64,000 nt of DNA from Streptomyces aidingensis (GCF_900112355.1 NZ_FOLM01000001.1:727276-791275), one strand, 5' to 3'. Counted from the first letter of the stretch, positions 17,270-25,621 are shown. Program-made: numbers and translations. Notes: generated from the sequence alone by a model not told the origin.

Positions 17270-19861
17270 TCACACCCAGGTCCTCGGGCGGAAGCGGTTG
17301 GCCGCCTCCACCAGGTCGATCCGTTCACTGCTGCTGGGGGCGAGCCGGGCCAGCACCCGGTAGGAGTGTTCCAGCCCGAGCCGGAGCCCGGTCTCGTCCA
17401 GCGGACGGCCCAGCAGCCGCCGGCCGTTGCCGTCCGGCTGCGGGCCGCCGTTTCTCCCGGCCAGATGCCAGTCCAGCGCGGTGCCCAGCACCTCACAGGA
17501 CAGTTGTTCGCCCAGGGCCGGTTCCAGTCCGTTCTCCCGCAGTTCGGCAAGCTGCCGGGAGGCGGCGAGCAGATCCGGCAGCAGCGGCTCCGACGGCAGC
17601 CGCTGCCGCAGCCGCGCCCGGATCGCCGCCACCCGGGACGCCGTCCAGTGTGCCGAGGCCGCGGGCACCGACTCCAGCGCCCGCACCGCGCCCTCCCGGT
17701 CACCGCGGGCCAGCCGCACCCGGGCCAGGCCGAATCCGGCGCTGACATGGCTCGGGTCCGTGGTCCACACCAGGTCGTAGTAGTCGGCCGCGTTGTCGAG
17801 CTGCCCCAGCACCTCGGCGCAGACCGCCAGCGCCAGCTTGGGCGCCACCTCGCCGGGAAAGGCGTCGTACACCGCGTCGAAGGAGAGCGCGGCGGTCTCC
17901 CAGTCCCGGCCGATCAGCGCGGTCAGCGCCCGGTACCACACCACCCGCCAGTCGTCCGGGTGGTCGCTCTCCAGCGCGGCCAGCGCCTGCCCGGCCTCCG
18001 GCCGCGGGGGTTCGCCCGCCGCCGCGGACAGCTCCAGCCAGGCGCGCAGTTCGCGCAGCCGCCGCTCCGCGGAGTCCGCCGGTGCGGCGCGCAGCGCGTT
18101 CAGCAGATCGGCCGGGTCGGAGGCGACCAGCCCGGCGAGAAACCCGGCGTTCGGGTCCGCCGGATCCACCTTGGGCACCGGCAGGGCCAGCGCCGCCTCC
18201 CGCACGTCCAGCGGCACCACCGCCGGGGCGGCGGGCGCGGGCGGCAGCGCCCCGGCGGCGGCCGTGCCCGCGGCGCGTTCCCGGCGGCTCACCGGGCGGC
18301 GGCCCAGCCGCGACACGCCGCCGGGGCCGCCGTCGGCGCCGCCGGTGCGGGGCAGCAGTTCGGTGTCGGTGACCCGCAGCTCCGGGCCGAACAGCGGCGA
18401 GACCGCCGGTCTCGGCCGGCCGCTGTGCATGGCCGCGATCTCCCGCAGCACCCCGGTCAGCTGCTCGGCCATCTCCTCCGCCGAGGCGAAGCGGCGGTGC
18501 GGATCCGGGTCGGTGGCCCGCACCAGCAGCCGGTAGAAGGACTCGTAGCGCCGGAAGACCGCCACCTCCTCCGGCTCGGGCAGCGAGTCCGCGTACTCAC
18601 CGGTGTAGCCGCGGAAGTCGAAGGTGAGCACGGCCAGGGTACGGGCCACGGTGTAGAGGTCGGAGGCGACCGACGGGCCCAGCTCGGCCACCTCCGGGGC
18701 CTGGTAGCCGATGGTGCCGTACAGCGGGCTGCTGTCGTCGTCCATCCGCCGCACCGCGCCCATGTCGATCACCTTGAGCTGGTCGCCCTGCTGGATGGCG
18801 TTGTCCACCTTGAAGTCGCAGTAGAGCAGATTGCGGCTGTGCAGATGGCCCAGCGCGTCCAGCGCCTCGATGCCGTAGGCGCACGCCTGCTCCACCGGCA
18901 GCGGGTCGCGGTGGCCGTCCGGGGTGCGCCGTTCGTTGGCTATCTCCTTCAGCGACTTGCCCCCCACGTACTCCATGACGATGTAGCCGTCCAGGCTGCC
19001 GGTGCGCCGGTCGAGATGCTCCACGAAGTTGTAGATCCGCACGATGGCGGCGTGCTCGATCTCGGAGAGGAAGCGGCGCTCGGCGATGGCGGCCTGCATG
19101 GCGTCCTGGTCGCCGGTGTCCAGCAGGCCCTTGAGCACCACCCACCGGCCGCCCACCGGATGGTCGATCGCCAGATAGATCCAGCCCAGGCCGCCGTGCG
19201 CGATGCAGCCCACCACCTCGTACTGGCCGCCCACCGTGTCCCCGGGGTTCAGCTTGGGCACGAAGGAGTAGGGGTGACCGCACTTGGTGCAGAAGCCCTC
19301 GGTGCGGCCGGGCACATCGCCGCGGCTGCGGCCCACCGGCGCCTGGCAGTCCGGATTGCCGCAGTAGCGCTTGCGCTCGGGCACCTCGGGCTTCTCCAGC
19401 ACCACCGAGCGCGGGTCGGGGCGCGGCACGGTCGGCACCGTGACGATGCCCGCGCCCAGCCTGCCGCGGCCGGTGGAGGCCGAGGAGCGTGAGCTGCGGA
19501 CCGCGACCGAACGCGCGGGCAGCCGCCCGGACAGCGCCCGGGAGAGCCGCCCGGAGACCGACCGCCGGGACATCTGGGAGCGCGAGGTGGACCGGGAGGA
19601 CGAGCGGGAGGACGAGCGGGAGGCGGCGGAGGAGCCTGCCGAGCCGTCCCCTCCCGGGCCGCCCGGCGGATTCTCCGGCGGCCCTTCCGGCGGACCGCCG
19701 CCGCCCGGCTCCGCCCGCGGCGGCCCGGCCAGGCTCGCCGCCGAGACGACCGGAGCCAGCCCGCAGGTGTCGCAGTAGCGCTCGCCGCCGCCCATGTCCT
19801 CATACGTGCCGGGGCAGTTCGGCCGCTGGCACGACATCGCTTGCTGCTGCGCGTCGTTCAA
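17270..19861 (-). CDS. pknG: PknG-type Ser/Thr protein kinase with rubredoxin-like ribbon and TPR tail
   Basis: I chose TTG 19861 (LNDAQQQAMSC): it follows gaggag at proper spacing and overlaps the upstream stop (TTGA), while ATG 19837 has no SD. The 863 residues comprise a Cys ribbon (6-33), an Arg/Ser-rich linker (81-135), a second four-Cys ribbon (CGNPDC at 167 to CTKC at 191), a kinase domain (about 210-475) and TPR-like helices to the end. GCIAHGGLGWIYLA and VVLKGL (Lys244) match mycobacterial PknG as I remember it. Catalytic Asp349 is in YCDFKVDN and the DFG equivalent is DMG (Asp366), so the kinase should be active. Mycobacterial PknG controls glutamate and TCA metabolism and responds to amino acids through GlnH and GlnX, which are encoded upstream here too. 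Confidence 0.95.
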   Translation of the reverse strand: MNDAQQQAMSCQRPNCPGTYEDMGGGERYCDTCGLAPVVSAASLAGPPRAEPGGGGPPEGPPENPPGGPGGDGSAGSSAASRSSSRSSSRSTSRSQMSRRSVSGRLSRALSGRLPARSVAVRSSRSSASTGRGRLGAGIVTVPTVPRPDPRSVVLEKPEVPERKRYCGNPDCQAPVGRSRGDVPGRTEGFCTKCGHPYSFVPKLNPGDTVGGQYEVVGCIAHGGLGWIYLAIDHPVGGRWVVLKGLLDTGDQDAMQAAIAERRFLSEIEHAAIVRIYNFVEHLDRRTGSLDGYIVMEYVGGKSLKEIANERRTPDGHRDPLPVEQACAYGIEALDALGHLHSRNLLYCDFKVDNAIQQGDQLKVIDMGAVRRMDDDSSPLYGTIGYQAPEVAELGPSVASDLYTVARTLAVLTFDFRGYTGEYADSLPEPEEVAVFRRYESFYRLLVRATDPDPHRRFASAEEMAEQLTGVLREIAAMHSGRPRPAVSPLFGPELRVTDTELLPRTGGADGGPGGVSRLGRRPVSRRERAAGTAAAGALPPAPAAPAVVPLDVREAALALPVPKVDPADPNAGFLAGLVASDPADLLNALRAAPADSAERRLRELRAWLELSAAAGEPPRPEAGQALAALESDHPDDWRVVWYRALTALIGRDWETAALSFDAVYDAFPGEVAPKLALAVCAEVLGQLDNAADYYDLVWTTDPSHVSAGFGLARVRLARGDREGAVRALESVPAASAHWTASRVAAIRARLRQRLPSEPLLPDLLAASRQLAELRENGLEPALGEQLSCEVLGTALDWHLAGRNGGPQPDGNGRRLLGRPLDETGLRLGLEHSYRVLARLAPSSSERIDLVEAANRFRPRTWV
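19457..19621 (-). repeat. Arg/Ser-rich (SR-type) linker in the PknG-like kinase
   Basis: Residues 81-135 contain SRSSSRSSSRSTSRSQMSRR followed by further Arg-Ser spacing. The underlying DNA has a repeated gacgagcggg unit. It is a dense cluster of potential phosphosites next to the kinase ribbon. Confidence 0.85.
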
Positions 19862-21087
19862 GCTCGCTCCTCGTCGGCTTCCTTCTCCAGCGCCGCCAGT
19901 TCCTCCTGATAACGGGTCACCGCCCGCTCGGCCGCCCGCAGATCGCAGGGAGCGGACCACAGCAGCCGGCGCGCCGTGTCGTACCGCTCCACCAGCACCA
20001 GGTCCTCGGCGAGCCGCAGCCGGGCCGCCTTGGCCCGGAAGGCGTCCAGCCGGCCGCGCAGTTCGGCCCGCACGGCGAGCGGCGCGGTGACCGCGGTGAG
20101 CGAGGCGCGGGCCCGCTCCAGCTCCTCCTCGGCCCGCCGCTCCAGGGACTCCAGCAGCGGCGACAGCCGGTGCCACTGCGCCCGGCGGCGCAGTTCGGCG
20201 GCGGTGGCCAGCTCCTCCTGGAGCGCGGTCGGCGGGCCGCTCACCGCCGGCACCTCGGAGGCGGCGATCTTGGCCAGCACCTCGCCGCGCGCCGCCCGTG
20301 CCTCGGCGAGGGTGCGGTCCGCCCGGGAGAGCAGGTCGCGCAGGCGCATCAGCCGGTCCTCGGCGTCCTTGCGGACGTCCAGCACCGCCTCGATCTCCCG
20401 CCGTACCTCCTCGATGGTGCGGGCGGCCCGGTCGTAGCGGGCGGTGTCCGGACGGCCGCCGCCGGGGGCGCTGCTGCCCCCGGCCGGCACCCAGAAGGCC
20501 AGCGGATCGGCGATGACCTCCTCGCGCAGCGCGGTGAGTTCCTTGGTGACCGACTCCAGGTCGTCGCCGGCCGGGTGCTGGCCGGGCCGCACACCGACCG
20601 AGTGGGCGAGCCGCGCCACCCGCTGGAGCTCGGCGGAGAGCAGGTCGATCCGGGCGGGCAGCGCCGACCAGACGGCGTCGGCGGCGGCCACCACGTCCAG
20701 GACCGCGGCGTAGCCGGTGTTCATCCGGCGCACCAGTTCCTCCCAGCCGATGTGCTCGGCCAGCAGTATGCCGCCGGTGACCACCATGCAGTCGCCCTCC
20801 AGCAGCCGGGACAGCTCCTCCAGTTCGGCCGGGCCCGGATGGCGGCGGCGGGCGCGGACGTCGCGGGCGTCGGTCAGGGTGCGGGAGCAGACCTCGAAGT
20901 AGGACCACAGCCGGCCGATGGTCTCCTCGGCGGCGGCCCAGCGTTCCCTGGTGATCCCGCTCAGCTCGGCGCCCTCCAGCAGCCGGCGGCCGGCGTGGTC
21001 CTGGAGCGCGAGCAGGGAGCTCTCTATCGCCTCGTGCTCGGCGCCGAGCCGGGCCAGCCTGCGGTCCGCGTCCTCACGGCTCAACAC
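19858..21087 (-). CDS. Coiled-coil protein of the PknG-like operon, unknown function
   Basis: The 409-residue cytoplasmic protein starts at GTG 21087, about 8 nt after gaggagg. It is almost entirely helical, rich in Leu, Ala, Arg and Glu with heptad spacing; long segments such as AEELERARASLTAV-like stretches and ELAALEKEADEERA at the end predict coiled coil. No enzyme motif is seen. The stop overlaps the kinase start, so it is translationally coupled and a likely scaffold or adaptor between the membrane sensor and the kinase. This gene is not part of the three-gene mycobacterial glnX-glnH-pknG set as I know it. Confidence 0.85.
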   Translation of the reverse strand: MLSREDADRRLARLGAEHEAIESSLLALQDHAGRRLLEGAELSGITRERWAAAEETIGRLWSYFEVCSRTLTDARDVRARRRHPGPAELEELSRLLEGDCMVVTGGILLAEHIGWEELVRRMNTGYAAVLDVVAAADAVWSALPARIDLLSAELQRVARLAHSVGVRPGQHPAGDDLESVTKELTALREEVIADPLAFWVPAGGSSAPGGGRPDTARYDRAARTIEEVRREIEAVLDVRKDAEDRLMRLRDLLSRADRTLAEARAARGEVLAKIAASEVPAVSGPPTALQEELATAAELRRRAQWHRLSPLLESLERRAEEELERARASLTAVTAPLAVRAELRGRLDAFRAKAARLRLAEDLVLVERYDTARRLLWSAPCDLRAAERAVTRYQEELAALEKEADEERA

Positions 21088-21233
21088 CGTTCACACCTCC
21101 TCACAGTCACTCGCGTGACCGATGCACCCTGTGCCGCTTGCCTGTTGTGCCTGTTGTGTCTGCTGTGCCTGTGCTCTTCGTGCTGTTCGTTCGGTCGGTT
21201 CAGGTCTTTCCCTCCGGCCCGCCGGTCATCCGG
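21088..21233 (-). promoter_or_regulatory. Leader region with CACAACAGG repeats upstream of the coiled-coil gene
   Basis: This is the only sizeable gap in the seven-gene operon. Read on the minus strand it is C/A-rich and contains the slipped units CACAGG, CACAGCAG, CACAACAGG and CACAACAGG before a strong SD (gaggagg). It may hold an internal promoter or an mRNA processing site. Confidence 0.35.
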
Positions 21234-22346
21234 TCAGCCCCGGCCGTAGCGCGGGGCGGGCGGTGCCGGGCTGTCGTCCCCGAGATGCCCGGCCAGCCAC
21301 CGGTTGTAGGACTGCCGCCAGCCGCTGTCCGTTCCGCCACTCGTCCACTCCTCCAGCACCCGGTTGACCCGGCGGACCAGGTCCGTGTCCTCCAGGTGCA
21401 TCGCTACCCCGTACGGCTCGATGGTGAGCGGCTCCCCGACGAGATGCATCGCCGGATCCTGGGCGGCGTGCCCGGCGGCCAGCGCGCTGTCCGTCATCAG
21501 CGCGTCCGCCTCGCCGAGCTGCACCAGCACCAGGCAGTCCAGATGGTTGGGGGCCCGCACGACGGTCGCGCCCAGCCCTTCGGCGTCCGCCCGCTCCAGC
21601 AGATCGGCGGCGGTGGAGCCGTCGGCCCGGCACACCCGCTGTCCGTCCAGCGACTCGTCCAGCCCGGTGATGCCCGAGTCGCGCTCCACCAGAAGCTGCT
21701 GGCCGGCCTCGAAGTAGGCGGTGGAGAAGGCGACTTTCTCCCATCGCCGGCAGGTGATGGACATGGTGCGCACCACCATGTCGATCTTCCGTTCCCTCAG
21801 CAGCGGAATGCGCTCAGAGGTCGGCACCGCCTTGAAGACGATGTCCGGGTCCGGGCCCAGCAGATCCTCGGCGATGGCCCGCACCAGGTCGATGTCGAAA
21901 CCGACGATGTGGTTCTCCGGGTCCCGGAACCCCCACAGATAGCTGTTCTGGTCCACGCCCACGATCAGCGCGCCGCGCTCCTGGATGCGGCGTACCGCCT
22001 CGCCCTCGTCCGGGCCGAGTGGGGAGGGCGCGAGGCTGTCCGCGGGATCGGTGCCGTCCTCGCACACCTCGCGCTCGGCGGCCGGCCGGGTCTGTTCGCT
22101 GGCCGCCTGCTCGGCCTCCTCCACGCCCGGCAGCTCCGGGAAGGGCTCCGGACGGCCGCCGGTGCCGCCGTCCAGCACGGTGCAGACCAGCATCACCGCG
22201 GCCAGCGCCAGTCCGGCCGCGGCCAGCAGCAGGGCCCGGCCGTTGCCGGCCCGCGGGGTGCGCCGGGGCCGCCCGGCGGACGGCTCGGCCGGGTGGATCT
22301 CCGGGCGTGTCCGGTGCGTCGCCATGGCTGTCGTGCCCCCTCTCAC
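21234..22346 (-). CDS. glnH: GlnH-like periplasmic glutamate/aspartate-binding protein (SBP family 3)
   Basis: The protein has 370 residues from GTG 22346, which overlaps the upstream stop (GTGA); ATG 22325, preceded by gagaggggg, is an equally good start and would remove seven residues. A membrane anchor (ALLLAAAGLALAAVMLVCTVL, about 38-58) replaces a classical lipobox: its Cys is preceded by Val. A PEST-like linker and a type-3 solute-binding domain follow: ALIVGVDQNSYLWGFRDPENHIVGFDIDLVRAIA, then KAVPTSERIPLLRERKIDMVV and the second lobe. The Arg and acidic ligand motifs suggest amino-acid binding. No transport permease is encoded nearby, so it is a sensor component. Confidence 0.9.
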   Translation of the reverse strand: MRGGTTAMATHRTRPEIHPAEPSAGRPRRTPRAGNGRALLLAAAGLALAAVMLVCTVLDGGTGGRPEPFPELPGVEEAEQAASEQTRPAAEREVCEDGTDPADSLAPSPLGPDEGEAVRRIQERGALIVGVDQNSYLWGFRDPENHIVGFDIDLVRAIAEDLLGPDPDIVFKAVPTSERIPLLRERKIDMVVRTMSITCRRWEKVAFSTAYFEAGQQLLVERDSGITGLDESLDGQRVCRADGSTAADLLERADAEGLGATVVRAPNHLDCLVLVQLGEADALMTDSALAAGHAAQDPAMHLVGEPLTIEPYGVAMHLEDTDLVRRVNRVLEEWTSGGTDSGWRQSYNRWLAGHLGDDSPAPPAPRYGRG

Positions 22347-23788
22347 CGGTACTCCGACAACCGGCGGCCGATGCCGAGCACCGCGCCGACGGCACCCGCC
22401 AGCCCCAGCGCCACCGCGCCGGCGGTCAGCCCGCCGAGGACCGACCGGCCCTCGGACGCGGCCTGCCGGAAGTCCCGCTGCTCGTGCTCGACCGCCTCGG
22501 CCAGGCTCTTGTCGACCGCGTCGAACAGCACCCCGGTGGACTGCTCGGCGCCGATGACGAGTCGCACGGCGCGCTCGTAGTCGCCGCCGGCCTCGGCCCG
22601 CTGCGCCTCCTCGTGCAGCGAGCGCCAGTCGGCGAGGTCCCGGCCGACGCTGCCCAGGGCGGTGCGGCCCGCCTCGTCCTCGGCCAGCGCCAGCGCGTCG
22701 GCGAGCAGACCGGCGGTGGTGTCCTCGCCGGCCGGCCCGGCGATCAGCTCCATCCGTTCCCGGAAGCTGTCGTCGTAGACCGATCCGGAACCGCGGGCCA
22801 CCAGGAACAGGTTCTCGTCACCACGGGCCTGGAGACCGGCGATCCACATCTCGTTGAGCACCTGGAGCGAGCGGGCGCCCTGCTGCTCGGCGGTGCCGAG
22901 CTGCGAGCGGGCCAGGGTGTGCGCCCCGGCCAGCCAGCCCAGCAGCAGGGCGGTGGCCGCGGTGGCCGCCACCAGGCCCGGGTTCAGCACCCGGTTGGTG
23001 CGGCGCAGATGCCGCACCTGGGCCCAGCCCAGTGCGGCCAGGGCCGCGCCGCCGGCCAGCAGCGCGGGCCAGGGCCGGTCGCGGGCCTCGTCCAGTTCGC
23101 CGCGGAACCGTTCGGTCTCCAGCAGATACAGGCGCTCGGCCGCGGGCAGCAGCACCTCCTGCATCCGGGTGTTGGCGTAGCGCAGATAGGCGCCGCCCAG
23201 CGGCAGGCCGCGCCGGTTGTGCGCCCGGGCGGTTTCCACCAGGCCGGTGTAAACCGGGAGTTGCTCGCTCAGCACGCGGATCTGGGCGCGCGCCTCGGGG
23301 GAGCCGGCACTGTGCTGCGCGGCGGCGCCGAGCAGCACGGCGGCGGACCGGACGGCGTCCTCGTAGTCCTCCCGCACCGTGGGCGGCTCGTTGGCGCCGG
23401 AGAGAAAGCCGGTGGCAGCGGTGGTGTTGGCGTCGGCCAGCGAACGGTAGATGCCGGCCGCGTCCGCGGTCAGCGGCTGGGTGTCGTCGATCAGCCGGCC
23501 GGTGCCCTGGGTGCGCTGGCCGGCCTGCCAGGCGGTGACCGTGCCGAACAGCAGGATCAGCGCGGCCAGTACGGCGCCGATGATGCGCAGCCTGCCGGGC
23601 TCGGTGCGGGCCGCGGCGCGCAGCCGCTCCAGGCCCTCGGCGAAGGCGGTGCGGCGGTGCTCGCCCGGCGGCGGCGCCGGGGGCGCGGGCGGACGCGGCG
23701 GGGGGACGGCGGGCGGACCGGACGCAGGACCGCCCGGCGCCGCGACTGCCGGTGCCGTCGCGGGCGGTGCGGTCTGCGGGTGTGTCAC
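22343..23788 (-). CDS. glnX: GlnX-like four-helix membrane sensor protein
   Basis: The 481-residue protein starts at GTG 23788 (VTHPQTAPP) behind gggagg. After a Pro/Ala-rich cytoplasmic N-terminus there is a first span (IIGAVLAALILLFGTVTAW, about 70-90), a helical extracytoplasmic domain (about 90-225), two spans (about 230-250 and 265-285), a second helical extracytoplasmic domain (about 290-440) and a last span before the short basic end RRLSEYR. This duplicated helical-bundle topology agrees with mycobacterial GlnX, which passes the amino-acid signal from GlnH to PknG. First gene of the operon; the promoter must lie in the 259 bp upstream. Confidence 0.85.
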   Translation of the reverse strand: MTHPQTAPPATAPAVAAPGGPASGPPAVPPPRPPAPPAPPPGEHRRTAFAEGLERLRAAARTEPGRLRIIGAVLAALILLFGTVTAWQAGQRTQGTGRLIDDTQPLTADAAGIYRSLADANTTAATGFLSGANEPPTVREDYEDAVRSAAVLLGAAAQHSAGSPEARAQIRVLSEQLPVYTGLVETARAHNRRGLPLGGAYLRYANTRMQEVLLPAAERLYLLETERFRGELDEARDRPWPALLAGGAALAALGWAQVRHLRRTNRVLNPGLVAATAATALLLGWLAGAHTLARSQLGTAEQQGARSLQVLNEMWIAGLQARGDENLFLVARGSGSVYDDSFRERMELIAGPAGEDTTAGLLADALALAEDEAGRTALGSVGRDLADWRSLHEEAQRAEAGGDYERAVRLVIGAEQSTGVLFDAVDKSLAEAVEHEQRDFRQAASEGRSVLGGLTAGAVALGLAGAVGAVLGIGRRLSEYR

Positions 23789-24047
23789 GGTCCGGGACCT
23801 CCCCCTGTCGTCGTCCTCGCCTCCAAGGTCGTCCGAGGCGGGTCCGCGGTTCCCGGCCGCGCCGCCCGGACCGGCCGCGGTACGGGTCTTGGCCAGCAGT
23901 ATGGCCGGTCGGGGGGAGGACGAGACAGCCGTTGCGCCGATCCGGCCCGTAACGTGTCCGGTTCGCGATCAAGCACGGTGCTCCCGCCTCGCCTTCCGCC
24001 GTCCCGGGCGGTGCCCGGCCGTGTGCCCTGGTCCGGGCCGCCGGGGG

Positions 24048-24716
24048 TCAGGCCAGCCGCATGCCGAGATAGAGCGTGGGCTCCCCCGGACCGGGGGCGC
24101 GCAGTTCCCGGAAGCCGAGCCGGTCGTAGAAACCCCGGGCACGGGTGTTCTCCGGGCTCATACCCAGATGGACGCCGGGCACCCGGCGGGCGCGCAGCGC
24201 GTCCAGATAGGTCTCCATCAGTTTCCGGCCCAGGCCCCGCCCCTGGCCCTCGGGCAGCAGGTCGATGTGCAGATGGGCCGGGTAGTCGCCGACCAGCTCC
24301 GTGGGCAGCATCCGCTCGGCGTGGTGCAGCAGGTCCGCGAGGTGGCTGTCGGGGTCGGCGGCGGGGAGCTCGGGCTGCGGGTAGCGGCCGGCGAACAGCG
24401 GCAGCCACTGGTCGCGCAGCCGGCGGAAGTGGACGGTGCTGTCCTCGGTGCCCACGATGTAGCCGATGGCGCGCTCGCCGTTGTCCGCGACGAAGACCAG
24501 GCCGGGGTCGAACTCCGCGTAGGGCAGAGCGAACAGGACGGGCAGCACGCCGGGGTCCCGGTAGTGGGGGCGGGCGTCGCCGCCGATGTGCCCGGTGCGG
24601 ATGCAGATGTCCGCCATCGCCTCGCGGTCGCCGGGGCGGAAGGGGCGGACGGTCACCGGCGGGCGCGGCGCGGCGGGCGGCGGAGAGGGTTCGGAAGGCG
24701 CGGACGGAGGCGTCAT
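24048..24716 (-). CDS. GNAT family N-acetyltransferase
   Basis: The 222-residue protein starts at ATG 24716, 9 nt after aagg; an ATG three codons upstream has no spacing to the SD. After a Pro-rich extension the GNAT fold begins at VTVRPFRPGDREAMADICIRTG and contains the acetyl-CoA loop in LPEGQGRGLGRKLMETYLDAL and the C-terminal LGMSPENTRARGFYDRLGFRE. The long middle section suggests an OGA/GCN5-like N-acetyltransferase for an amino sugar or similar small amine. Divergent from the HNH gene. Confidence 0.9.
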   Translation of the reverse strand: MTPPSAPSEPSPPPAAPRPPVTVRPFRPGDREAMADICIRTGHIGGDARPHYRDPGVLPVLFALPYAEFDPGLVFVADNGERAIGYIVGTEDSTVHFRRLRDQWLPLFAGRYPQPELPAADPDSHLADLLHHAERMLPTELVGDYPAHLHIDLLPEGQGRGLGRKLMETYLDALRARRVPGVHLGMSPENTRARGFYDRLGFRELRAPGPGEPTLYLGMRLA

Positions 24717-25066
24717 GCGCGTCATCCTTGGCCAATCGGCGGTGGGGCACAAGGCCCGGGCGGCGGCCGGCCGCAACCGGTCCCGGAACCGGTTCCGGCG
24801 CGGCCCGTGGCGGGGCCGCCGGGCCGTGGACGCCGGGCGCGCGAGGGTGGTGCGCGAGGTTGTGCGAGGCGTCCCGGGGGAGCGCGTCACGAGAAGATCA
24901 AAAGCCCTCGGCGGCGGGGGAGAACGGGTCGCGGGCGGGGCAACAGTACGGGTGTGGCTCGCGACACTTTCCGTGGATGGTGGCGCCGTCCCCCGTCGTC
25001 GGGACACACTGTGGGAGATCGTCACGGCGCGAGCCATGTGCCGCCGACGGAAGTGGAGGCCACCCC
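24717..25066. other. Divergent intergenic region between GNAT and HNH genes
   Basis: No coding sequence is convincing. It holds the promoters of both genes and a perfect 16-bp palindrome at 24783-24798. A purine-rich patch (agaagatcaaaag, around 24890-24905) is the lowest-GC part. The SD of the HNH gene (ggagg, 25055-25059) closes it. Confidence 0.55.
24783..24798. promoter_or_regulatory. 16-bp perfect palindrome upstream of the GNAT gene
   Basis: ccggaaccggttccgg reads the same on both strands and lies 67 bp upstream of the GNAT start. Its A/T-containing centre differs from the surrounding GC-only spacer, so it is a candidate operator rather than chance GC symmetry. Confidence 0.4.
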
Positions 25067-25621
25067 GTGCCCAATGTCCTGGTCCTCAATGCCTCGTACG
25101 AGCCGCTCGGCATCGTGCCGGTGCGACGCGCACTGATCCTGCTCCTGCACGGCAAGGCCGTGACGCTGGAGGACTCCGGGACGCTGCTGCGGAGTGCTAC
25201 CGAATCCATACCGGCGCCCAGCGTGGTACGGCTCAAACGCTTTGTGCGGGTGCCGTACCACGGAGCCGTGCCGCTGACCCGGAGGGCGCTTTTCGCCCGG
25301 GACGGCGGCCGTTGTGCATACTGCGGCGGTGTGGCCACCAGCGTCGATCATGTGGTGCCGCGCAGCCGCGGCGGCCAGCACGTGTGGGACAACGTGGTCG
25401 CCGCCTGCCGCCGCTGCAATCACATCAAGGCCGACCGGCAGGTGGCCGAGCTCGGCTGGAGACTCAGGTATCAGCCCGCGCCGCCCAAGGGCCTCGCCTG
25501 GCGCATTCTCGGAACCGGCCACCGCGATCCGCGGTGGCTGCCGTATCTCCGGCCCTATGGCGGCGACGAGGCCCTGGAACGCTTCGAGGCACGTCCGGTC
25601 GGTCACCCTCCGGCCGCATAG
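25067..25621 (+). CDS. HNH endonuclease family protein
   Basis: The 184-residue protein starts at GTG 25067, 7 nt after ggagg. Residues 1-60 form a beta-rich domain (VLVLNASYEPLGIVPVRRALILLLHGKAV) widely found in actinobacterial HNH proteins. The HNH zinc-finger nuclease is at about 80-125: CAYCGG, SVDHVVPRSRGG, DNVVAACRRCNHIKADR. The two Cys pairs and the DHVxP catalytic His are intact. These housekeeping-located HNH proteins are common in streptomycetes and their DNA target is unknown. Confidence 0.93.
   Translation: MPNVLVLNASYEPLGIVPVRRALILLLHGKAVTLEDSGTLLRSATESIPAPSVVRLKRFVRVPYHGAVPLTRRALFARDGGRCAYCGGVATSVDHVVPRSRGGQHVWDNVVAACRRCNHIKADRQVAELGWRLRYQPAPPKGLAWRILGTGHRDPRWLPYLRPYGGDEALERFEARPVGHPPAA

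Noticed and set aside
16163..19492. A 1109-codon open frame on the plus strand across the PP2C and kinase genes
   Set aside because: Its translation is Arg/Gly/Ala-rich with no motif, and the minus strand encodes clear PP2C and kinase motifs.
21234..23788. Amino-acid ABC transporter
   Set aside because: The binding protein is coupled to a four-span sensor, but no ABC ATPase or transport permease lies next to it, so a sensing role is more likely.
22019..25621. A 1200-codon plus-strand open frame ending in the HNH gene
   Set aside because: Only its last 184 codons (from GTG 25067, preceded by ggagg) match a protein family. The part upstream is antisense to GlnH, GlnX and the GNAT gene.
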